From: Paenibacillus massiliensis subsp. panacisoli DSM 21345
GTDB lineage: Bacteria; Bacillota; Bacilli; Paenibacillales; Paenibacillaceae
Direction: 5' to 3'
Length of the DNA: 64,000 nt
Assembly: GCF_000426545.1 (NCBI RefSeq)
Contig: NZ_AUFO01000022.1
Location: 1-64,000, forward strand
The stretch's first letter is position 1. Each line of letters begins with the position of its first letter. Below, one piece after another: positions 44,724-53,699 of this stretch. The notes under the pieces were generated by a model. It was not told the DNA's origin. It did not search any database and saw only the letters and a program-made list of their open reading frames with translations. The translations under genes were made by a program, and so were the position numbers.

Positions 44724-45473
44724 ATGAGATTCGTGGAACAGATCGTGGTTGTAACTGGAGCTGCACAGGGAATTGGACTAGCCTTGGCTGATGCATATGC
44801 CCGGGAGGGGGCGAAGGTTGTCTACGCAGACGTGGATGAGACGAATGGGGCTGCAGCAGCCGCTGCTGCGCGGAATCAAGGTCAGGAAGCCATATTCGTT
44901 CGCTGTGATGTAAGCATTGAACAGGATATAATTGACCTCTTCAAGCAGGTTCAGGAGGAATACGGTACGGTCCATACGCTGATTAACAATGCTGGTGTAT
45001 CTGTCTGGAAATCTCCCTATGACTTGACCGTAGAGGAGTGGGACCGGGTGATGAATACCAATGTCAGAAGCTGCTTCATCGCGTCCAGAGAAGCGGCCAA
45101 GCTCATGCGTCATAACCAGACAGGGGGGAGTATCGTGAATATGGCCTCCACACGAGCAACAATGTCCGAGCCAAGCAGTGAAGCCTATGCGGCTTCCAAG
45201 GGGGCAATGGTTGCGTTGTCCCATGCGCTCGCAGCCTCGCTGGGGCCGGACCAGATAAGAATTAATTCCATCAGCCCAGGCTGGATCGAGACTGGAGACG
45301 AAGCAGCGCTTCGTCCCGAGGATCATAACCAGCATCCAGCTGGACGAGTAGGACGACCTGCGGATATTGTGCGGGCTGCCTTTTACCTGACAGATCCGGA
45401 GAATGACTTCGTGACAGGTGAGAACATCGTTGTTGACGGGGGAATGACCCGGAAGATGATATATGTACCATAA
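44724..45473 (+). CDS. Short-chain dehydrogenase/reductase
   Basis: 249 residues. TGAAQGIGLALA (about 11-22), Asp in VVYADVDE, NNAG, catalytic Ser in VNMASTRA, YAASK, and PGWIETGDEAAL place it in the classical SDR family; the Asp after strand 2 favours NAD. GAGGAGG is 9 nt before the ATG. It stands alone with its own terminator. Substrate not predictable. Confidence 0.9.
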   Translation: MRFVEQIVVVTGAAQGIGLALADAYAREGAKVVYADVDETNGAAAAAAARNQGQEAIFVRCDVSIEQDIIDLFKQVQEEYGTVHTLINNAGVSVWKSPYDLTVEEWDRVMNTNVRSCFIASREAAKLMRHNQTGGSIVNMASTRATMSEPSSEAYAASKGAMVALSHALAASLGPDQIRINSISPGWIETGDEAALRPEDHNQHPAGRVGRPADIVRAAFYLTDPENDFVTGENIVVDGGMTRKMIYVP

Positions 45474-45518
45474 ATGAATGAACTATTATGAAAATATCAG
45501 CCTGAAGTATGAGTACTA

Positions 45519-45552
45519 AGCAGATCCTTTCCGAAGGATTTGCTTTTTTTTC
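45519..45552 (+). terminator. Terminator after SDR gene
   Basis: AGCAGATCCTT pairs with AAGGATTTGCT around TCCG, followed by a T run. Confidence 0.85.
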
Positions 45553-45764
45553 GTTCAGTTGAACTGCATCTGAGTATGAATTCGTGTCTCCTCTGTGAGG
45601 ATAGGCAGTCTGTGCTGTGAAATAGGGAAGTCCCTTATAGCTCCAGTCTGACCTTACCGCCTAGAATTAAATAGTACCGAGTTCGGTGATGGGTGGAGCC
45701 AGCCATCATGCCGACTCCTTGTGCGGAATGTCGTGACTTATGATACACGAAAGGGTGTACACAG

Positions 45765-46880
45765 ATGATATCCTTGGATAACACACGTAATTATGAGAAA
45801 GATCCTTTTATTGTCATTTGGGAGGTGACCCGGGCTTGTGCCCAGAAGTGCCTTCATTGCCGGGCGGAGGCCCAATATCGACCAGATCCGCGTCAGCTTT
45901 CTTTAGAAGAGGGCAAACGATTATTAGACCAGATCGCCGAGATGAATCATCCTCTGGTGGTCTTTACGGGCGGTGATCCGCTCATGCGTCCTGACCTGTT
46001 CGAGCTTGCCCGCTACGCGATTGAGGAGCATAAGCTTTCTGTATCCATGACGCCAAGCGCGACGCCCAAGGTCACACGGGGGGCTGTAGAGAAAGCAAAA
46101 GAAGTAGGATTGTCACGCTGGGCCTTCAGCCTCGACGGATCATGTGCAGAGATTCACGATCATTTCCGAGGCACGCCAGGGTCTTACGCAACCACGATGA
46201 AGGGGATCGGTTATTTGCAGGAATTGGGGATTCCGATTCAGGTGAATACGACCGTCTCCCGATATAATCTAAATGATCTGGAGAAGATTGCGGAGCGCGT
46301 TCAGGAGATGAAGGCGGTGCTGTGGAGCTTGTTCTTCCTGGTGCCGACAGGCCGGGGAATGATCAAGGATATGATTAGCCCAGAGGAGCATGAGGCGGTC
46401 ATGAAATGGATGCAGGCCAAGCAGTCACAGATGACTTGCGGAATCAAGGCTACTGAGGCTCCACATTACAGAAGAGTTGTGCTGCAGGCTAGCAGGAATG
46501 CAAGTGATGCTCCCTTGGCTGCTGAACGCAAACGGCCAGATCTGCTAGGGAGAGCGCCTAAGGGTGTGAATGATGGGGACGGGTTCGTATTCATCAGTCA
46601 CATCGGAGAAGTCTATCCTAGCGGATTCCTTCCTGTCGTGTGCGGTAATGTCAGGGACCAGTGCCTGGCTGATATCTATCGCGAATCGACTATTATGAGA
46701 AGCCTGAGAGACAAGACACTGCTCAAGGGTAAATGCGGTGTCTGTGAATTCAAGCAGCTTTGCGGTGGATCAAGAGCTAGGGCCTACGGAATCACAGGAG
46801 ACTATCTAGAGAGTGACCCGTATTGTGCATATATACCCCAGAGATGGAGGGACACAGGAGTCAATGAAGCCAATTGCTAA
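45765..46880 (+). CDS. Radical SAM/SPASM protein (heme-pathway AhbD/NirJ-like)
   Basis: 371 residues. The [4Fe-4S]-SAM motif is CAQKCLHC (Cys near 25, 29, 32), followed by FTGGDPLMRPDL. The C-terminal part has SPASM-type cysteines (CGNVRDQC, CGVCEFKQLCGGSRARAYG, PYC) for further clusters. This layout is that of AhbD/NirJ relatives and of a Bacillus group (BA_1875 type, from memory). It overlaps the coproporphyrinogen/protoporphyrinogen oxidase gene by 17 bp, which suggests a porphyrin or heme-related radical reaction. AAAGGGTG precedes the ATG. The exact substrate is unknown. Confidence 0.82.
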   Translation: MISLDNTRNYEKDPFIVIWEVTRACAQKCLHCRAEAQYRPDPRQLSLEEGKRLLDQIAEMNHPLVVFTGGDPLMRPDLFELARYAIEEHKLSVSMTPSATPKVTRGAVEKAKEVGLSRWAFSLDGSCAEIHDHFRGTPGSYATTMKGIGYLQELGIPIQVNTTVSRYNLNDLEKIAERVQEMKAVLWSLFFLVPTGRGMIKDMISPEEHEAVMKWMQAKQSQMTCGIKATEAPHYRRVVLQASRNASDAPLAAERKRPDLLGRAPKGVNDGDGFVFISHIGEVYPSGFLPVVCGNVRDQCLADIYRESTIMRSLRDKTLLKGKCGVCEFKQLCGGSRARAYGITGDYLESDPYCAYIPQRWRDTGVNEANC

Positions 46881-48306
46881 GAAAGTAGTCATTTTGGGTG
46901 GAGGGATCAGCGGCTTAAGTGCGGCGTTCTATGTGCAAAAATTAGCCTCGGAAAGGCAGCTTCCCGTTGAGATCACCATTATAGAGAAGAGCAAGCGGAT
47001 GGGGGGCAGGATTGAGACACTTCACCGACAGGGCTTTGTGCTGGAAAAAGGGCCGGACTCTTTCCTGTCAAGAAAGACCGCCGTACTGGATTTGACGAGA
47101 GAGCTCGGATTAGAGGAGGAGCTGGTGCCTACCAACCCACAAGCCAAAACAGCGTATATTCTTCACAAAAATAAGCTTCATCCGATGCCTATGGGCTTTG
47201 TACTGGGTATTCCAACCAAGCTTACTCCATTCATCCGCACAGGTCTGATCTCCCCGGCAGGCAAGCTGCGTGCGGCTTTGGATCTAATCCTGCCAGCTCG
47301 TAGGGAGAAGGAGGATGAGTCACTGGGAGCCTTCATACAGCGGCGCTTGGGACAAGAGGTGCTGGAGCACATCACAGAGCCTCTGCTGTCGGGAATTTAT
47401 GCAGGTAATACACATAGCCTTAGCTTGAATGCAACCTTTCCGCAATTCAAGCAGATGGAGCTGACGCACCGCAGCCTGATCAAGGGGATGGCTAAGGGAA
47501 GCGGGAGTAAGCCGAGTCCCCACGCTACAGAGGGGCAAGGTGGATATAGTGCACTGGTAGCCAAAAGCATGTTCCTCTCCTATCGCGGCGGACTTTCTAC
47601 ACTGATCAAGCGCCTTGAGGAGCGGCTTCGTACGGCTCAGTATGTGGTCGGCCAAGGTGCCGTTGCTATTGAAAAAGAGGAGAAATATCATGTAGTGCTT
47701 GAGAATGGACAGCAGCTTGAGGCAGACGCGATTATATGTGCTGTGCCAGCCCGCGAGGCAGCAAGGCTGCTGGCAGAGGTGCCGGGGGCCGACCGTCTGC
47801 AGGATATTGCCTATGTCTCTGTGGCCAACATTTCACTTGCGTATCGCAAGAAGGACCTGGGTGTGGCCTTTGAAGGTACAGGCTTTCTTGTCCCGCGGAA
47901 GGAGGGCAGAATGATTACTGCCTGCACTTGGTCATCTAGCAAATGGAAGCATACGGCTCCTGAGGATTATGCGTTGGTACGAACCTATATTGGTCATGCG
48001 GGCGCTCAGGATTGGACGCAATGGACCGATGAAGAATTGGTTGAAGCTGCTCGCCGAGATCTACTCGAATTGACAGGATTGAAGGCAGAGCCGATGCTGG
48101 TTGAGGTAAGCCGCTGCAACGAGGCGATGCCACAATATCCGCTTGGACACTTAGAGACTCTAAAGAGCTTGAGGGATACGCTGGCAGAGCGCCTGCCTGG
48201 TATATGGTTATGTGGTGCAGGATATGGCGGTGTTGGTATCCCGGATTGCATCGCTCAAGGCAAGGCTGCGGTAGAACAGCTACTGGCCGAATATACAGAT
48301 ATTTAA
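46864..48306 (+). CDS. hemY: Coproporphyrinogen III / protoporphyrinogen IX oxidase
   Basis: 480 residues. The FAD site KVVILGGGISGLSAAFY (about 7-23), the GGRIET motif after strand 2, VLEKGPDSFLSRK, GIYAGNTHSLSLNATFP and the C-terminal GAGYGGVGIPDCIAQG identify HemY. In Gram-positives it oxidises coproporphyrinogen III to coproporphyrin III (CgoX) in the coproporphyrin-dependent heme route. I choose ATG 46864 behind GGAG, since this places the FAD motif at the usual distance. The other heme genes are not nearby; the partner here is the radical SAM gene. Confidence 0.92.
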   Translation: MKPIAKKVVILGGGISGLSAAFYVQKLASERQLPVEITIIEKSKRMGGRIETLHRQGFVLEKGPDSFLSRKTAVLDLTRELGLEEELVPTNPQAKTAYILHKNKLHPMPMGFVLGIPTKLTPFIRTGLISPAGKLRAALDLILPARREKEDESLGAFIQRRLGQEVLEHITEPLLSGIYAGNTHSLSLNATFPQFKQMELTHRSLIKGMAKGSGSKPSPHATEGQGGYSALVAKSMFLSYRGGLSTLIKRLEERLRTAQYVVGQGAVAIEKEEKYHVVLENGQQLEADAIICAVPAREAARLLAEVPGADRLQDIAYVSVANISLAYRKKDLGVAFEGTGFLVPRKEGRMITACTWSSSKWKHTAPEDYALVRTYIGHAGAQDWTQWTDEELVEAARRDLLELTGLKAEPMLVEVSRCNEAMPQYPLGHLETLKSLRDTLAERLPGIWLCGAGYGGVGIPDCIAQGKAAVEQLLAEYTDI

Positions 48307-48657
48307 GGCTCATCAGCGTATAGCTCAGATACAGCTCGGATAGAACCTAGATAGAACCTGAACCTAGATACAGCTTAGATACGTTACTAAGCCATATCGC
48401 TGAGCTATATTATTAAGGTACGGGCCAAGACACTTTTAAGAGCTATAAAACAGTCTTTCCTGATGCTACCGTGCAATATGAGTAGCTGTGCATAACGTAC
48501 AATCGCGCCACCGTGCAAGCCCTACTGTGTAGGGCTTTTTTGCGTTAGAAATTGCGATTCCAAGCGGATGGATAAATTTTTTCTGAAGTAACAGTCACAA
48601 CATGGGCGAATGTACAATACGATATCATGTGCAAAAGGAAGAAGAGGAGGGCTGAAG
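48307..48657. other. Intergenic region with short repeats and terminator
   Basis: No gene seen. GATACAGCT and TAGAACCT elements are repeated between 48325 and 48384. A terminator lies at 48517-48541. Confidence 0.6.
48517..48541 (+). terminator. Terminator
   Basis: AAGCCCTAC-TGT-GTAGGGCTT followed by TTTT. Confidence 0.88.
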
Positions 48658-49080
48658 TTGGCTGTCATCAAAGCAAATTCGGAGGATGTAAAGACGCTGG
48701 CCCGTCTCATGAGAGCCGAGGCGGAGGGCGAAGGCGAGCAAGGGATGTTGATGGTAGGGAACGTCGGAGTCAATCGTATTCTTGGTAATTGTCTGGATTT
48801 TCGGAACATCCGATTGATGAATGACATGGTATTTCAGAGCCCGGGGGGCTTCGAGGCGACCCAGAAGGGTTATTTTTACCAAAGAGCCCGCGATCGTGAC
48901 ATTCGTTTGGCCCAGCGGGTTATCAATGGAGAGAAAATCCGCCCGGCGAGCAATGCGCTATGGTTTTTTCGACCAGCAGGAGAATGCCCTGGGACCTGGT
49001 ATAACCAGGAAAATACCGGACGCTACAAGGCGCACTGCTTTTTCCGTCCTACTGCTGAGGACTGTCCAGCCGTCTATTAG
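48658..49080 (+). CDS. cwlJ: Spore cortex-lytic cell wall hydrolase CwlJ
   Basis: 140 residues, close to Bacillus CwlJ. The SleB/CwlJ hydrolase domain is complete: LARLMRAEAEGEGEQGMLMVGNVGVNRI (about 14-41, shown in part), catalytic Glu in AEAEGE, FQSPGGFEA, and NALWFFRP / CPGTWYNQENTG. It cuts cortex peptidoglycan during germination and needs GerQ for its place in the coat. GAGGAGG is 7 nt before a TTG start at 48658; the ATG at 48610 has no site and adds unrelated residues. gerQ follows after 150 bp, as in Bacillus. Confidence 0.92.
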   Translation: MAVIKANSEDVKTLARLMRAEAEGEGEQGMLMVGNVGVNRILGNCLDFRNIRLMNDMVFQSPGGFEATQKGYFYQRARDRDIRLAQRVINGEKIRPASNALWFFRPAGECPGTWYNQENTGRYKAHCFFRPTAEDCPAVY

Positions 49081-49231
49081 TCTGCAACTGTACTTAATGT
49101 CATGAAGTAACAACAGGGTTAACAGCATGAATTAACACGATGAGGTAACGCCGAGACGTACTAACACACCATATTTTCTTATTGTCTGCAATGCCATTTT
49201 AGTTCGACAGAATCAAGGAGGAATCACGAAT

Positions 49232-49738
49232 ATGTATCCACAAGCTTTTCAACCGACGTTTTTTCCACCTGTTAGCGGAGCATCTTATCCTGCAAGAATG
49301 GCAGCCCCGAATTCGCCTAACATGCCTATGGTAAGTCCATCCATGACAGGTATGCCCAATTCCCCGATGATGGGGGGCATGATGGGAGCTTCGATGGCTC
49401 CTCCGCAGGTCAGCAGTGGAAGCGTAATGACCCCGTCCGGAACCGTTGTGCAGACACAGACTCCTCAATTCGAGCAATCGTATATTGAGAACATTTTGCG
49501 TCTGAACCTGGGAAAAGTCGGTACCTTCTACATGACCTATGAAAATAACAGCGAATGGAATGCAAAAATCTTCAAGGGTGTGCTGGAGGCAGCTGGACGT
49601 GACCACATCATCATCAGCGATCCCAAGACGGGTGTTCGGACGATCCTGCTGATGGTCAATCTGGATTATGCTACCTTCGATGAGCCACTTGTATACCAGT
49701 ACCCTGGAGTACAGGGGAACCCGCCTACACGATTCTAG
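49232..49738 (+). CDS. gerQ: Spore coat protein GerQ
   Basis: 168 residues. The N-terminal half is Met/Pro/Ser-rich and low in complexity (repeats of MGGMMG type), the C-terminal half is the conserved GerQ domain: QSYIENILRLNLGKVGTFYMT, WNAKIFKGVLEAAGRDHIIISD, VNLDYATFDEPLVY. In Bacillus GerQ is crosslinked into the coat and is required for CwlJ localisation. AAGGAGG precedes the ATG. It shows that the host makes endospores. Confidence 0.93.
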   Translation: MYPQAFQPTFFPPVSGASYPARMAAPNSPNMPMVSPSMTGMPNSPMMGGMMGASMAPPQVSSGSVMTPSGTVVQTQTPQFEQSYIENILRLNLGKVGTFYMTYENNSEWNAKIFKGVLEAAGRDHIIISDPKTGVRTILLMVNLDYATFDEPLVYQYPGVQGNPPTRF

Positions 49739-49798
49739 TCCATCCAGCGAGGCTAGATTGTGAGGATGCTGTGAACAGTGCATGAAAATATTGTATCC

Positions 49799-49826
49799 TA
49801 TCCTCTGTGAAAGCAGAGGATTTTTG
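49799..49826 (+). terminator. Terminator after gerQ
   Basis: ATCCTCTG-TGAAAG-CAGAGGAT followed by TTTT. Confidence 0.85.
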
Positions 49827-50259
49827 CTGTACATGGAAAAAAAGTGAAACTGAAGGACAAAACGTCGCAAAATCGGGCATTCAGGCCCTTTAATAGCTGA
49901 AAACCGCCGAAATTTGGGTGAAAACAGCTTCTCAACCAGTTTTGCAGTGATAGCTGACTGTTTCGTTGTGTATGGTATATCTATATAATTAAGTATAAGT
50001 TTTTACTTATGCTACGCATGTTGCATCAATCTTGCGAATGATATCCCATCAGCAGTAGGTAGGTGGAAAGCGTCTTGTAACGTCTACATAAGCTACCCCT
50101 GATTGAATACATTCGAATTATTATGCTATGTGCCGATGTGAAGAGAGGAGTGGGCCCATTGGGGAGTTGAAGCTGCAGTCTGCAGGAAGTCCGGTATATG
50201 TGCAAACCATTCGAAGGAGGTGCACCTGGCTGCTAATCCATTGGTGGTCAGGGAATTGA
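49827..50259. other. Long intergenic leader before CNNM/CorC gene
   Basis: No gene with a start. A 39-codon frame without start (about 50140-50265, ending in VVRELIE) is doubtful. Small palindromes (CTGCAG repeated, AGGTGCACCT, TTCGAA twice) suggest RNA structure. I do not recognise an M-box or yybP-ykoY riboswitch, which would suit the downstream gene. Confidence 0.4.
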
Positions 50260-51588
50260 TTGAGTAGTGACCCTTTACCCATTATATTTAATATTTTTGC
50301 AGTGTTTTTCTTGGTGCTGCTGAACGGCTTTTTTGTATCTGCAGAATTTGCCATGGTCAAGGTGAGAGGCAGTCGGGTTGATAGTCTGTTGGAAGCAGGC
50401 AACAAGAAGGCTGTATATGCATCACAAATGATTCACAATCTGGACGGCTATTTATCTGCTTGCCAGCTTGGGATCACATTAGCATCCCTAGGACTCGGCT
50501 GGATTGGGGAGCCAGCCATCGCAAGTCTCATTGAACCTGTATTCGCAGCTGCCGGACTCGGTCCGATTTATGTACATGGCGCTGCGATCATAGTAGCTTT
50601 TATCATCATTACCATCATGCATATTGTACTTGGTGAGCTTGCACCCAAGACATTGGCGATTCGAAAATCGCTTACGATTGTACTTTATTCTGCGATGCTA
50701 ATGACCTGGTTCTACAAGCTTATGTATCCTTTTATCTGGGTACTGAACGGGCTGGCGAATCAACTGCTCAGATTGTTCCGCGTCGAACCGGTAAGTGAGC
50801 AGGAGGAGTCTGTTCACACAGAGGAAGAAATCCGTATACTGATGAAGGAAAGTAATAAGAGCGGTCTAATCGATAACACGGAATTGGCGCTTGTTGATAA
50901 TATATTTGATTTTACTGATACGACAGCGCGCGAGATTATGATTCCCCGTACAGAAATGATCTGTCTATATAGTCATCTATCGGCGGAGGAGAACCTGGAT
51001 ATTGCTTCGGATAACATGCGAACACGGTATCCAATATGCGGTGAGGATAAGGACCATATTATTGGCTTTATCCATATCAAGGATCTGTTGCGTGACAGGT
51101 CACTGGATACCCGAACGATGATCCGACCGATTCTGGCTGTTCCGGAATCAACACAGATCAGTAGTCTGCTGAAGCAAATGCAGCGGAGCAAGACACAGAT
51201 TGCCATCCTGATTGATGAATATGGAGGCACGTCTGGTCTGGTGACGCTGGAGGACATCATGGAAGAGATCGTCGGTGAAATTCAGGATGAATTCGACCAT
51301 GAGCGCCCACCACTAGAGAAAATAGGCAAGGATGAGTTCTCTGTGGATGGCATGATGCTTATCGAAGAAATGAACGAGCGCTTCGATCTGGGTCTGGACA
51401 GTGAGGATTATGATACGATTGGAGGCTGGATGTACTCCCGTATTGAAATGATTCCACCCGACCCCGGGCAAAGCATCGCGTTCAATGGCTTTCTACTGCG
51501 TGTAGCGGAGACGGAGAATAAACGAATCTCGCGCATTCATATTTCCAGACTAGAAGATGAGGTAATGCTGGAAGAGGAGGGCGCGTAA
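50260..51588 (+). CDS. CNNM/CorC-type (hemolysin family) transporter
   Basis: 442 residues. DUF21/CNNM membrane domain (about 1-195; NGFFVSAEFAMVKV, LGELAPKTLAI), CBS pair (about 215-340; MIPRTEMICL, YGGTSGLVTLEDIMEEIVGEI) and the CorC_HlyC domain (about 355-435; FSVDGMMLIEEMNE, DTIGGWM). The family exports or exchanges Mg2+ and other divalent cations; the name hemolysin is historical. A TGA directly upstream (50257-50259) forces the TTG start at 50260; AGGGA is close before it. It stands alone and ends at a strong terminator. Confidence 0.9.
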   Translation: MSSDPLPIIFNIFAVFFLVLLNGFFVSAEFAMVKVRGSRVDSLLEAGNKKAVYASQMIHNLDGYLSACQLGITLASLGLGWIGEPAIASLIEPVFAAAGLGPIYVHGAAIIVAFIIITIMHIVLGELAPKTLAIRKSLTIVLYSAMLMTWFYKLMYPFIWVLNGLANQLLRLFRVEPVSEQEESVHTEEEIRILMKESNKSGLIDNTELALVDNIFDFTDTTAREIMIPRTEMICLYSHLSAEENLDIASDNMRTRYPICGEDKDHIIGFIHIKDLLRDRSLDTRTMIRPILAVPESTQISSLLKQMQRSKTQIAILIDEYGGTSGLVTLEDIMEEIVGEIQDEFDHERPPLEKIGKDEFSVDGMMLIEEMNERFDLGLDSEDYDTIGGWMYSRIEMIPPDPGQSIAFNGFLLRVAETENKRISRIHISRLEDEVMLEEEGA

Positions 51589-51664
51589 GCGCAAACGCAA
51601 ACGGTCTTCATTTCGGTGAAGCTTACCTATTTGATATATCCAACTGCTCTTATCTAAAAACTGA

Positions 51665-51702
51665 AAGAGGCCGGTACAAGGTAATCCTTGTCCGGCCTCT
51701 TT
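51665..51702. terminator. Terminator between convergent genes
   Basis: AAAGAGGCCGG pairs with CCGGCCTCTTT; inner ACAAGG/CCTTGT extends the stem. Confidence 0.88.
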
Positions 51703-51834
51703 GCAGTATGTGCGATATTTACTAGTAATTTATACGGTGTTGTGCCTGAATCGCACATAATTCAAGTATTAACATCAGGCACCTACATCAAGTCTTTCAA
51801 CAACAGCAGACAGCGACTTATCGTGCGGTTAGAT

Positions 51835-53067
51835 CTAGATTGCCCAATTGCCGTCGCGGAATACAGCTTCTCTAGTGCCATCGTGGTTAATTCCATCGAT
51901 GTTCATCTCACCAGAGCCGACCATGAAGTCTACATGCGTAAGACTGCTGTTCAGACCATTCTCCGCAAGCTCCTCCTGAGTCATCTTCTTGCCACCATTC
52001 AGTGTAAAGGCATAGGCGCTGCCAATAGCCAAGTGGTTGGAAGCATTCTCATCAAACAGTGTGCTGTAGAACAGCAGGTTGGACTCCGAGATAGGAGAAT
52101 GATGAGGAACCAGCGCCACTTCACCAAGGTAATGGGAGCCTTCATCAATCTCAACCAGACTCTTCAGGGTCTCCAGGCCTTGTTCTGCTTCTACCTTCAC
52201 GATCCGCCCATTCTCAAACGTGATTGTGAAATTATCAATGATGTTACCACCGTAGCTAAGTGGCTTCGTACTGGATACCTTGCCGTTCACACCTGTCTTC
52301 AGCGGTGCAGTGAACACTTCCTCTGTTGGCATGTTCGCAACGAACAAGTTGCCTTGTTCATTCTTGCTATCTGCAGCAACCCACAGATGCTCTTTCGGCA
52401 GCTCAATGGTAAGGTCAGTACCAGGAGCTGTATAGTGCAGCTTGTGATACTTCTTGGCATTAAGAATATCTGACTTGGATTGAAGGTTATCCATATGAGC
52501 CTGCCAAGCCGTAACCGGTTCTGGCTGGTCCACACGAACCATTTTGAAGATGGTCTCCCAAAGTGTATGTATGCGCTCTTCTGCAGGAAGATCCGGGAAA
52601 ATCTTCTCAGCCCACGCTTCGGAAGGTACAGCTACGATCGACCAGCTGAATTTGTCAGCCTGCTGATAGGCTCTGTACTTGGCCATAGCTGTAGCCTTGG
52701 CCCGTTGGGCAGCGGTAATGCGGTCCTGCTTGATGCCAGCTAGCAGATCGGGGTTATCCGCAATGACGTGTAGTACAGCAGCACCTTGCTCGACCAGCTC
52801 GGTCATCTCCTCTGCATGCCACTTCGGTGGAATGCTAAAGCTCTCGTCTGGAGCCAACTCGTAGTACAGACGGGTGACCGCCTCGTCGGACCAGATCACC
52901 TTCACGTATTTGGAACCCACTTCGTAGGCTTTCTTGACAATCAAGCGAACGAATTCCGCTGCGGAAATCGGTGCGTTCACAACCAGGGTCTGTCCAGGCT
53001 GGACATTTACACCTACGCGAACGGCGAGCTCTGCATATTTTTCTAAATTTTGCTCAAAATCAGACAT
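51835..53067 (-). CDS. M29 family aminopeptidase
   Basis: 410 residues, the usual M29 length (AmpS/PepS/aminopeptidase T). The metal ligands lie in the C-terminal half: EVFTAPLKTGVNG (Glu), GSHYLGEVALVP (Glu), ASNHLAIGSAY (His), LTHVDFMVGS (His, Asp). It releases N-terminal residues from peptides in the cytosol. GGAGG is 8 nt before ATG 53067; the frame to 53118 has no site. A 261-codon plus-strand frame over the same DNA is its shadow. Confidence 0.92.
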   Translation of the reverse strand: MSDFEQNLEKYAELAVRVGVNVQPGQTLVVNAPISAAEFVRLIVKKAYEVGSKYVKVIWSDEAVTRLYYELAPDESFSIPPKWHAEEMTELVEQGAAVLHVIADNPDLLAGIKQDRITAAQRAKATAMAKYRAYQQADKFSWSIVAVPSEAWAEKIFPDLPAEERIHTLWETIFKMVRVDQPEPVTAWQAHMDNLQSKSDILNAKKYHKLHYTAPGTDLTIELPKEHLWVAADSKNEQGNLFVANMPTEEVFTAPLKTGVNGKVSSTKPLSYGGNIIDNFTITFENGRIVKVEAEQGLETLKSLVEIDEGSHYLGEVALVPHHSPISESNLLFYSTLFDENASNHLAIGSAYAFTLNGGKKMTQEELAENGLNSSLTHVDFMVGSGEMNIDGINHDGTREAVFRDGNWAI

Positions 53068-53227
53068 ATGTTCTTCCTCCGTTAAAGGTAATTCGATACG
53101 CAGTATGCTACGTGTCACAACTATTGTACAATGGAATTATGAGGTTCACAAATGATCGCTTCAATCACCATGAATCATCATAAGCACAAAGTGATATTAC
53201 GCTGAACAAGAAAGGATGTATGAACAA

Positions 53228-53509
53228 ATGTCAGAGCAGTCCAAGGCGACAGTAATTAGTGCAACCATGCGGCAAGAGGAGGACGGAAGCTTCCTCGGAC
53301 AGGCAGTATTTAATATGGAAGGACAGAAATCCAATTTTGAAATCTCCTTCTTCAGCAAAAAGGGCAAGGAGTGGGATTACAGTCTACATTTTGCTGAAGG
53401 AGAACGGGTCGAAGAGGAGCTATTGGCGATTGACGAGCTGCTTGAGGATGATGACGATCTGTTCGACATGCTGCTCGATGCGGCGAGAGCTGCGATGGAG
53501 TCCAAGTAA
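53228..53509 (+). CDS. Small acidic protein of unknown function
   Basis: 93 residues. Beta-rich N-terminal half (TVISATMRQEEDGSFLGQAVF ...) and a very acidic C-terminal helix (EEELLAIDELLEDDDDLFDMLLD). No family recognised. AAAGGA at 53211-53216 overlaps the ATG at 53216, so the ATG at 53228, 11 nt downstream, is more likely. It stands alone upstream of the epimerase gene. Confidence 0.7.
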   Translation: MSEQSKATVISATMRQEEDGSFLGQAVFNMEGQKSNFEISFFSKKGKEWDYSLHFAEGERVEEELLAIDELLEDDDDLFDMLLDAARAAMESK

Positions 53510-53699
53510 TATATTGTCACATAAGCGTGCGCAAAGTAGCACTTTGACCCATTTCCAATAGGGGCCAATTCATGATATAGTCAAACCGAAATGATCAGCG
53601 CTTACAATGCTGCATGCTGCCCTTGCGCAAGTTACAAAAATGGCCAGTATGTAGCTGTGTTACTGTCTGGTTCTATACATATGTCAAGGAGGTTCGTAT

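Noticed and set aside
44778..45335. 185-codon minus-strand open frame
   Set aside because: Antisense to the SDR gene with conserved catalytic motifs on the plus strand.
50000..50259. M-box or yybP-ykoY riboswitch before the CNNM/CorC gene
   Set aside because: The conserved core motifs of these classes are not visible.
51688..52473. 261-codon plus-strand open frame
   Set aside because: Lies entirely antisense to the well-supported M29 aminopeptidase gene and has no family features.
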